Below are positions 51,957 to 62,154 of a stretch of DNA of 64,000 nt, one piece after another. Source of the DNA: Cardiocondyla obscurior (Eukaryota > Arthropoda > Insecta > Hymenoptera > Formicidae); assembly GCF_019399895.1 (NCBI RefSeq), contig NC_091878.1, positions 2,728,001 to 2,792,000 on the forward strand, given 5' to 3'. The notes beneath the pieces were generated by a model, which had not been told where the DNA came from, did no database searches, and saw nothing but the letters and a program-made list of their open reading frames with translations. Made by a program: the position numbers and the translations under genes. Every line of letters starts with the position of its first letter. Position 1 is the stretch's first letter.

Positions 51957-52298
51957 TCAATCTTGGAACAAAAATATGATCGCGCGCGTACTTTTTCGCG
52001 GAGAAAAGTTAGGAAAATCCAGGAAAACATGAGTGATTAATTTAACAGTCAGAAATGTTGCGGCTACATGTGCATGCCGAAAGCACACATTTGCGGTCAC
52101 AACGGACCAGACTTCACGTGTTCCACCTAAATGTGGTCAACCAATTAGTGCCTCGTTTTCAGCCGAGTTAGCTGGAGCCAATGCATTACAAACGTCTCTC
52201 AATTTAATAAGTGCAGCTTCCATTGCATCATATAAATTCCGATATAATGAATGAGTCTCATCAGCCGAGCATACATACGTGTACAATCCGGTACGCCA
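51957..52298 (-). pseudogene. Possible decayed coding fragment
   Basis: One minus-strand frame is open for 113 codons apart from a single TGA at 52139-52137. It has protein-like composition: a helical, charged first half (EAALIKLRDVCNALAP) and then HLGGTREVW and FRHAHVAATFLTVK. There is no ATG-led start or convincing splice site, and I could not assign a family. It may be a degraded gene or mobile-element fragment, or a chance near-open frame. Confidence 0.18.
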
Positions 52299-53611
52299 TT
52301 AGTTACATCTCTCTATCATTCATCCTCAAATGCGAAACTAAACAAAACTCCATCTTTCTCTTGTAGATATTTCTATTATAAAGAGAAGGAGCGTATTGCG
52401 AGAATGTACAATAAAATACATTATCGTATCTATTTCACGGGACGTACTTATGTCGAAATGCATTCGCTGCTAAACAAAAAAAAAAATGCAATAAAACGGG
52501 AAAATAAATTTAATTATATTCGTGCTTAATTACCGTTGCTTAAATTTCAAGCACCAGGGGTATTCCAGGGCCAGCTTTATAATCTGCAAGAATCGGCTGT
52601 ATCGATTCCTTCGGATAAAATATGCGCTGCTTTATGCACTAACTCATAACTTCCCACCTACATCGGGTGACTCGATGTATCGATAATTCCGCGTGCTCGG
52701 CCAGCGCGCGTTCCACCTATTATCGGAATACCGGAAAAACGATAGCGCCGCGCCATTAATCCCACTGATAACCGTTATTTAAGTGAACCGCGGGAACGTT
52801 CCGCTTGTTATTCTTAACAAACAAAAATTTGCAATAAAAACCGAGCAATCTCATCGTTAGATCTCCGCGCAATTAATATACTTAAAAGGTTAGCTGAACA
52901 GAAATAATTAAGCTCGTGTAAAATAAATTTTGAAAATTAATATCTCATGCATAAATTTCATGTTACACGCTGAATGTTTGCCAAATAATTATTTCAAAAA
53001 GTATGTGGTACCAATTATAATACAATCTGATAATCGTGTAACACGCAATTGATCAAATTTTAAGCTACATTTTATTTTAAAGAAAAAAATATTTTTATTC
53101 TTCTCTGAAATTATTCAGTCTCTTTAAAATTAAATCCTCACAGCTTTGGCTGTTCTATAATAAAACCAGCACTCCAATGTAGCTTGAATGTGTATTGAGC
53201 GCTTGCCAGATAATTTAGAGACGTACCGAAACAATAAATGTTATGGTGCAATAGACCGGTACTTGACGGAGGGAGATATATATTTTTTAGGAGAATTAAT
53301 CATATCACAATCACGACAGATATGTCAAGAGTGATTGTAAACAGCGGTCATCCCGTTGCTAAACTATCATTCAACGACGAGAGGCACGTCACTAGATATG
53401 TTGCATCGTTCACGCACGAAATTGGTGGAAAAAAAAAGAAAAAAAAAGAGAGAGAGAAAAAAAAAAGATAAATCTCATTTGTCGAGAGTTGTTCTATTGC
53501 ATATGTATGAAAACGATTCCTGTGTTTACACGTGACAACGAGAATGCAGCAGTTAACTTATTTATTTTAAAAGATTTATTTCACCACATAAAACGCATCA
53601 AATTTCTCCTT

Positions 53612-53615
<4 letters not shown>

Positions 53616-53647
<32 letters not shown>
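53616..53647. repeat. (CT)n microsatellite
   Basis: About 16 CT units flanked by T runs. A purine-rich A/GA tract lies about 150 bases upstream (53428-53470), so the two can pair as opposite strands. Confidence 0.95.
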
Positions 53648-53650
<3 letters not shown>

Positions 53651-53999
53651 TTCTTTTTTTTTTTTTATTAATCTCAGAATTAATCGCTCCAGCTACGTAT
53701 ATCAAATTTCAATAAAAATCTAAAATCTAAAGAAATGGCGACGGTGTAAGGAAAAGTCCAGCTGCTACGGCTACCGTGGCGTAAAATCGTGGAAAGGGTT
53801 TTTGGCAACATTCACCGAAAACGCATAGCTTTCCGCGGCAGCGAATCCAATTTCCCGGCGCGCGCGTCGCGACGTGCAGGCGATAACGCAGGTGCGGCGC
53901 GCCGCAACACGGTGGCTGAAATTAATCACTCTGATAAATAATAATAACCGGCGGTACACTCGCGCCTAGTTAGTTCGTTATTAATACGCAATTCATATT

Positions 54000-54260
54000 A
54001 AACGGGCCCTTCTCGCGCGCCGGTAACGACATACGGGGCCGAACGTCCCCTGTACCTCGCAACCTGGTAAGCACTGACAGGACACTAGCCGTTCCGGGCG
54101 CTTCGTGTGCGTGCGTGCGTGCGACGTGTGTTGCTGGTGGCCCCACGCGGGGGTCACAACCTTGTTACTTTATGCGCGTATTGGACACATCTCATAATTA
54201 ATGTGCCGTAATTAATCGGCGCCGGCCGGACGCGGTGTGGACATTAGTCGCGCGGGACAT
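54000..54260 (+). promoter_or_regulatory. GC-rich patch with a plus-strand donor-like site
   Basis: The patch is CpG-rich and contains CTG|GTAAGC (intron from 54067), two TAATTAAT-type homeodomain sites near 54196-54220 and a GTGC microsatellite. This mix fits an unannotated first exon/promoter or an enhancer. No open frame of note crosses the donor. Confidence 0.25.
54105..54123. repeat. (GTGC)n microsatellite
   Basis: About four GTGC units inside a GC-rich patch (54000-54260). Confidence 0.85.
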
Positions 54261-55526
54261 GTACCGTGCGCAGCATCACGGCGTGGCGAGAGTTTCTAAA
54301 TAACTCCACGGACGTACGACGGCGGGACGCGGTGCTTTTTGTCTTCGAATCCGACAAGCTCGTTTCATCGCTCGACAGCGGCAGTTGGGGGCGAAAAGGG
54401 ACGACCATTGTATCAAGCATTCCGAGCGTGCAGCCTGTTCGTTGTTACGTAAATATCTTTAAATTATTGAATGTAATGGAAATTGTAGAAACCGTAGAGA
54501 AAATATGTTTAATATGCGCGTATTAGGTATTCCCACAAAACGATAGCTAAAAATTGTAAAAGCATCACTGTGCCACGCGACCGCGAGAATTATTAATTAA
54601 CGTTGCACGAAAATTTATTTCAATAATATAAAGTTCTTAAAGCGCGGAAAAAAAAATCTTTTTAAGAGAATGTTTACATTTTTATTAAAAAGATTGCGTA
54701 TAAAGATGCAAGATGCAAGACAATACAATCTCGAGGCAGTCCTTCGCGCTTTAATAACAGTGTTACCGAAGAAGGAACGGCAAGAAGAAGGTCCGAGCTG
54801 ACGAAGAAAGGACTTGACGAGCAGACAATGGGACGGAATCAACGTTCAAACAATCACTATCTCCAACGACGTCGTCGACGTATACGCCGACGTTGTTGAT
54901 AATAATTCCGACGGTAGACAATGCGAGGCTACAACGTCGAGAGCGAGGAATGGCGCTAGGCGGGCGGAAATGCGCTAGGCCGTGCGAGATAAGCTTTTAA
55001 TTTTCACCCGAGCCCCGAGACCCGACAATGCCACCAAATTAAAACGCCCTTTGCGAGGCGCACGGCAGCACGCGGACGCGACTACGTTTTGCATAATCAC
55101 TTTACGAGCGAACAAAATCCGCCGAAATAACGGCCGACTTCCCCGACGGTGGTCGCGTGGTCGCCCGCGATTTGTCGAATTTTACGACTGGATCGGACAG
55201 CGGTACGAGCATGCTGTCGTTGTCAAAATTTACGGAGCTCTACGTGGGTTTATTATAAAAAAAAAAAGAAAAAAAAAGAAACAAAATTTATTATTTCCGA
55301 TGCGCTACGTTGCAACAAAAGTTATAAAGCAAATAATTCTTTACAATCTTGCGATAAAACAGCAACGCGCTGAAAAAAAAGACTGTTTGTTTAAAACGTT
55401 AGGGTATTAATTTGCAAAATTCGGTTCGCTAGTGTTTATTGAGAGCCGGCGAAGTTCAGTAAAAGTCCCACTTGCGCCGAACGTGAAAAGAAAGTGCGAA
55501 GTTTCGACGTCGGGATCAGTAAAGCG

Positions 55527-55550
55527 CAGCTGCACGTGGAGAGACAGCTG
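55527..55550. promoter_or_regulatory. Cluster of three E-boxes
   Basis: CAGCTG (55527-55532), CACGTG (55533-55538) and CAGCTG (55545-55550) lie within 24 bases and are flanked by GCG and CGG. CAGCTG is the site type of proneural/Achaete-Scute and MyoD-class bHLH factors. The surroundings (55430-55720) are GC-richer than the flanks and carry ATTAATTA-type homeodomain sites, as expected of an enhancer. Confidence 0.35.
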
Positions 55551-58500
55551 CGGTGTAATGTTGCCGTGGCGCAAGTTTCAAACTGTTACGGTGTAATAGC
55601 ATTAATTACAATAATCCATTACGAAATCTGCGGAATATCCTGGCGGACATAAAGCGATTATTTGTTGGAACGTGGCGCCGCAACAGTGATAATCCAATAC
55701 CGAGCGTACTACGATAACACATAAGCGTATTCATAATTGGGGGAAGAGTGTTTTCCGCGCAGTAGAAACGCTGTTGATGTAAATTAACAGTCCCTATGTA
55801 TCTCTCCGCAAGAATTAATTTCTAAATTCCTGAATACGTACAAGCCGTATGCAGATGCTCGGTATGAAGATACGAAACCAAAGCGCGCCGCTCAACCGTA
55901 CACGTCGTCTATATCGAGTTAGTCGTAGCGGAGAAAGAAAAAAAAAGGAGGCGCAACAAATTAACAATGATAAAAAACGGAGATGGCGAAAGCTTTTTTT
56001 TTTTTTCTTTTTTTTTTACCCCGACCTCCAGCGATAATAGGCGGAAATTAAAGCGAAGCACCGAGCTCGCATAATTGTTTTACGAGCGGATGAAATTCAT
56101 GAAGAACTCTTCTCAATGTGAACGAATGTTTCCTTTTGAGATGTCAGGTTTATGCGGAACTTTCTGCGCCTTTGTCACTCTGCGGCATAAATATTACAAT
56201 ATCTCCGCGAATACTCGATCGTGAAACTCAAAGTGGCCGGCCCCCAGAGTTGTCGAGACATCAAATAATGTCGATAATGAAGTCAAAAATAACCATTGAT
56301 TCGTACCGCTGCCCTACATTTCTTTCCTCGTAAAGCTTCAAGGATCAAATCCAAATAAATGTCACTAATCCGCTAGCAAAAAAAAAAGAAAAAAAAAAAT
56401 TTAAGCGATCATATTTTTCTCATATTTTTAATACGTAAAATAAAATAACTTGCGATATATTAAATTTAAAACGCCAATTTTAAACGCGTTCTTAAAAAGT
56501 AATCCGCTAGAAAAAGACAAAAAAAAAATTTCTAAAAAAAAAAAAAATAAAATAAAATAAAATCGTACGAGATATACTAAGATTAGGACAGAACATTGTA
56601 TCCCTGCGTTGATGGATTTATTGTAACAATCCTTTTGCCGGTGGAACCAAACTGGAATCCCCGATGGCAGTTACATCGTAATGATATAGTGTCGTACGCC
56701 ACTAGAAGTTTACGTTAATGGGACGAGAGCCGGGGTAAAATGTGTCCGAAGTTTAGACGTCACCGGCGCGGCTTTAAGAAGTTGCCTCGGGTGACGCTCC
56801 TCCGGGATGGAATCTATTGTGCTACCCAGCCCGAGTTTAGCATGCAGGATAGTCCATCGAAGCGATGGTGTAGTACAGCGAAGGGCACATGGAATATAGG
56901 CTTTTGTCAGGAAGTTTCTTCCTTCCGTTCGAGTTCAGTGATTATATTGGCTTAGTTTAAGAACGACGTGCTTGGATACAACGGGTAAAATATGCTTGCC
57001 CGCGCTGTCTTTCTTCTCCGCGCACGTACTCTCTGCCCTTCGCCCTTTTAGATTCAGCTGTAGCGTCTCTATTATCGGGAGATTCACATCGAGAATCTGG
57101 TAAACTGAACAATCGCATTCTGAGTCTTTTTACGAGATTGGGAAAGCGGCGAACAAAATTGTGAGAATGTTTAGTCGGTATAACGAGATAAATGATTCAT
57201 TCGGTGGTTGAAATGCTGCTAAATTCCTATCAAATAAGTTAGTATATGCATAGTATTAAATTTATGAAATAATTGTTAACTATAACTCGGTTTACGTTTT
57301 GCGTACGTTATATTGTCAAATAAAATCTGATATTTTAAAATAGAATTTACGAAAATTGACATAAAAATTTATTATTCAACTTGTACAATAAAGAGAAAAA
57401 AAAAATTTAATATAATTAAAAACTTAATATCATAAACTAAATATTATATCTGATTAATTTCAAATCGACTTTTTTCGTCGATGTAAAAAAAAAGTTACCA
57501 TTAAAAAATAATTTAATTTAAAACGTGTATAAATTATATAAATACATAAATTGAAAAATTTAATGCATTACGATATTTCTGTCATATTTTTAATAAAGTA
57601 AGATCATCTACAGATTAGCTAAAGAAGCTGCGGTTAAAAAGACATCCGGTGGTTCTGGCGTTTTCTGTATATTTCCGCGCGATGATATATCTAGACGAAA
57701 GGTACATCAGGTAGTCATGACTACTAATTTCCTCTATGTCCGTTTTCCCGGTAGACATTTCCTTAGAAGCGTCACGTTTCTGAGCTGGTACTTGCAATTC
57801 ATATTAAGCAAATCAAGTTTCGCATATTGATTCGAACGATAATCTGATATTTATTTCTCCCCGTCGGAAAATTATTACTTTCCTTACGTGTGCTTCTCGT
57901 GTGCTTTATTTTTAACATACTACAATCTATTGAGATTTTCGAATGACAACCAAGTAATGCAACCAATGAAACGTATAAAAATTACATTAAATAAAAAAAA
58001 ATAAACCACTTCATAAAAGCGTCGTGATGAAATATTTTTAAAAGCTCATTCCGTTAAAAGTTGTAACGCGCGCTTGAGTGTGTTCGTGAAGTTTTTCACA
58101 ATTTCGCTAGCTGCCCCGTTAATCCAACTACGCGGCCGAGATATATACATATTTAGATGCGAAAATGCATAACAACGAGAATATTTCAAGACATTGCATC
58201 TCAATTTTTAGCGCCACTTTTGCGAGTTAAAGTTAAATTGCTTTAACTTTCCGACATCCTCTTCCAGTCCAGTCGTATTTCATCTTCGAAACAACTTTGT
58301 AGGCAAATAGCAACATCATCGTGTAAAACATATATTTCTGTTGCCTCTTTATCATGATAATATAATTAAAGTTCCCGCTTCGTTAAATACCCTCTCTCGA
58401 AATATAATATTTAATTACAACTCTCGGAGTTCTTTCACCGGCGGAACCTCACCTCAAATTATCTCGCCCATTGGTTCTCATTAACACCGCGAGTGAAAAG

Positions 58501-61500
58501 AACCGTTGACTTTGTAATCACGAAGAGAAAAAGAACGTGAAGTAGTTTGCGATAAACCGTTGACGTCGCGCACAAGCCACGTCGGAAAAAGATGAGCGTT
58601 ACAGCAGACGGTGCTACCTCGCTTCTCGATTCGCGCTTTTCGACTACACCGCGACGCGGATAAAAATTTTCCTGGAATTTTCCATTACCCGACGAACGTG
58701 ATTCCGTGTCCGGCAGAGTATTATCGATGCGTCGTAGTATCGTGCCGTATCGAAATTTTCACATACCAATTACGGAAAATCGAAGCCGGCGGAATGCGCT
58801 AAACAAGCAAAAGGTAAACACAGCCTGCGGACATCATGGAAATTAAAATTCATATTAGGTGCAACTTCCACTGTTAGAATCATAAATTTTCATTATGTTT
58901 TCGTAGCAGAATTGGAATCCCGAAAAATATTTATCTTAAATTTTACTTCTCAATATGCGGCCATAAAATAAATGCAGAGAAATGTTCATCTTTCCATATT
59001 TATTATAGCAAACAAGATTACATAAAATATATGCGTAAGGATAATTAGCTTCGAATTTATTTTAAAAATAAAATCCGACGTTTCTTCAAATTTTATAAAA
59101 AAAAATAAAAAAATTATTACTGAATCAATTTTTTCAACTAAATATTAAAAACAGATAATAATACAAATAACATAAAATAATGATATTAATAATCAATTAC
59201 AATAAAATTTACTGATTTCGATAATAAAACAACCGGTTTAAAATTGACGTAATAATTTTGTAACAGATTACTTTTTATTGAAGATCCATTCACAATTACA
59301 AATGCAAAAGCGTTATCCCGCAATTATCACGACACGTGAAATTGCAATATACACGTATTTTCATTCATACAGATGCAGTACATGATACCGTATGATTACT
59401 AATTACGCGCTTCGAGTTCATGGTCTACCACAACGTCATCGTTCATTCATTAAGAGACGTTAAGCGAGACCCGACCAAAAACTCGCTATTCGTCGAGAGT
59501 GTTCTTGGTAGTAGATCTCATTTATATTCATCAGCGGGTTGGTGGTCGTACGTACGTATACATGCACGTCGTGTCGGTGCAATCAGTGGATCTTGCGCGA
59601 CAGACTCAACGTTCATTTGCTCGCGCTTTGAGTCACGATATTAAGACTCCAATTAAGCAGCTTCGTCGACTTGGAAACTAATAAGCCATTGGATAACCCC
59701 AACGCGTATTCAGAATGCGCATCTGTATATTTCGGACGTCGATGTGAGAAGGCAGGAAACTACCGGAAAGATCGCTCTTCCGCATCCGCCATCCCTCCTA
59801 ACAATGTCGCCGTCGTCGACAAGGAGCCGAGAGACACGTATAGACGGAGGGTGAGAAAGCTGTACGTATAATGACGCGGCGTGTGTCCTTTGAAACGACT
59901 TGCAAACAGTGATGCAAGCGCTCGGAGGGAAAAGGGTGGAAATGGCTGGTTGAATGAGAGGAATCTCTCGGAATTACCGTGGGTCGTAGTTTAATCTTAG
60001 CGCTACCATCAATTCTCGGAATTTAATCCTTTGCCACAAACCCATTATTTTCAAGAAACGGGCTGGTCGTCCGTCAAAACGCTTCGCGGCGACGCGCCGC
60101 CGGTCGGAAAAACGAACCGCCGCGAAACACAATTTCATATATAAATTACGAGACGTTTTCACGCGCTTGCGTATGTTCACTGAAACTAAAGATTTAATAT
60201 TGTTTTTTTTTTATAATATAAAAATACATGTGTATTGCATTTTAAATATTTTTGAATATTAAAAAGATTGAAGAGTTATAATCTAATTAAATTTTTAAAG
60301 ATTTCTTTAAGAGTCAAATCTTGTCGATAAAAAGATATTACTATTACAAAATAATAATTAAAAGATAAATACATTTAGATATTGTTACCAAAGTAAAATA
60401 GAAATTTTTCGTTAATTTTTTAAAAGAAAGGCAACGTTTGTCGACAAAAATAAACTGTCTATAACGCGCGCGATTTCATTATCATCTATCGATCGACGGA
60501 TTCGCAAACAAAAGTAAAAACAGACAGACTGCCATCGATTCCGTATTTATATAAAAGAATTCATTCTCTAAGGCGACTGTTAAACGCAAATTAAAAAGCG
60601 GCGAGCACAACAAAAGAATGCGCACAATGAAAACTGCAATGAAAACTACTTTCTGGTCTTGAAAAATGTCACAAAAGCATTTGAGGAATTAACCGAGTGG
60701 CCGGAACAATTCCTCAGGATTCTCTTGCAGCGGCAATTTAGTGTAAAATAGTTTGCACGACAGTTTCGTGCGCCATGAAAATAACACAATCCCACATAGA
60801 CTGTGAAAATAACATTCCCGCGTTTCGAAGAGAGATGTACACCTTCGGCGAGATCGTCTTTACGTAACAATCCCTTGCGTGAAAACTTTTATTTTCCCGT
60901 AACTGATTCATTATACATATAGGCGTTTAATTAAAACTGAAACAAATATCGTCGAAGAAATACATAATTTTAAAATCTCTTTCTTTATAATATTTTCTTT
61001 CTTTATACGAGGTCCCGCGTATACCTTCGATACGTCAAGTACGAAGTTCTTACAGAGGGTTTCGCTTTAAAAAATTTGTAATGGTCATTTCGCAAGTGAC
61101 GTCTATCTCCGACGCGAATGGAGTTTTCGAGTTAACATCTCCGTCTCCCATGCATTATGCAAGATGCGCGCACATGCACATTCGTCGCACCGGAAGTGGC
61201 GGTAAATCGGATCTGAAACTCCCGATATATAACGCGAACGATGCGCCCTTCCACCTCTTCACGCGTTTGCATATAAATAATATCGCTAGATGGCGGCGCC
61301 GAATCATAAAGTCCCTGCGAAACGTGAAGTTGCGGTTTGACTACCTCACTTGTCTACATGCCTACACGTATACAATGTTTCTGATCGATCGTTCATGCAA
61401 GTGAAGAGTGAGAAGCTCCTCGTATCACATATATTTTTCAGTTCCGAAATTTATGTATGACCTTCCATCGAGAGATCCTAAGATAGAATCTTTCCTCATC

Positions 61501-61857
61501 GCCGAGCGGCGCACATTATCGATTTAAAGCGCAAACTTGACTTAGGCATCAAATCGCTTCCAAATTCAATAAACCACTGAATAAGTGGATGGCTCTCACA
61601 TCGAGAAAATCAACTCGTCGGCCAATTTGTTAAAGAGACTGCCATAAAAGATTTCTAGATAAATTCTATTTCGGTAGAGGATTATCGTAAATTAGCACCG
61701 TTGACGTAAAACTAAACAATTTTTCGCGAATAAACGCTTTTTAAAATAAAATATCAGATTATTATATAGCAATAAAAAAAAGTTTAATTTAGGATTAATA
61801 AGTGTTTTAATGAGTTTTTATAAAATGTGTACAAAATTATTCTGTTTAATAATTAAT

Positions 61858-61920
61858 TAAAATAAAATAAAATAAAATAAAATAAAAAAAAATTAAAATA
61901 AAAAAAATTAAAATTAAAAT

Positions 61921-61952
<32 letters not shown>

Positions 61953-62018
61953 AATTAAAATTAAAAAAATTAAATATAAAATAAAATAAAATAAAATGAA
62001 ATAAAATAAAATAAAATT
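61858..62018. repeat. (AAAAT)n-type AT microsatellite
   Basis: About 160 bases built from AAAAT pentamers with A-run interruptions and a few TTAAA variants. It lies about 130 bases downstream (minus strand) of the donor of the long coding exon, so it is near the start of that gene's intron. Confidence 0.9.
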
Positions 62019-62148
62019 AAAAATAATACGATTTCTCTTTAAAAGGAAGTAAACTCGGAGGTGTGAAATTTACTGCCGATAATTTCTAGTTTTTTTTAAA
62101 GAAAAGGAAAAAGTGATATCGATAAATCATGCAGCGCCGAGCAGCACT

Positions 62149-62154
62149 AACCTT
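62149..62154 (-). other. 5' splice site ending the 605-codon exon
   Basis: Read on the minus strand the sequence is AAG|GTTAGT, close to the metazoan donor consensus. The last exon base is 62152 and the intron begins at 62151. Splicing here leaves phase 0 after Lys605 and removes a basic/aromatic tail (ending FFKKN) that is translated only if the intron is retained. Confidence 0.8.

Larger units (their letters stand above)
52299..61857. other. Non-coding DNA leading to the long coding exon
   Basis: GC-richer patches at 52.65-52.85, 53.75-54.5, 54.85-55.75, 56.65-57.1, 58.4-58.8, 59.4-60.15 and 61.05-61.4 kb alternate with AT-rich tracts. On the minus strand this is the probable beginning of the long intron after the 605-codon exon, where enhancers would be expected. 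No further exon of that gene was identified. Confidence 0.45.

Noticed and set aside
54982..55410. 142-codon plus-strand frame
   Set aside because: It opens at GTG and its second half is translated poly(A)/AAG tract.
58453..58480. Minus-strand ATGGGCGAG followed by donor GAG|GTGAGG, resembling the start of the long exon
   Set aside because: The frame hits TGA after five codons, before the donor. The shared bases are too few to infer duplication.
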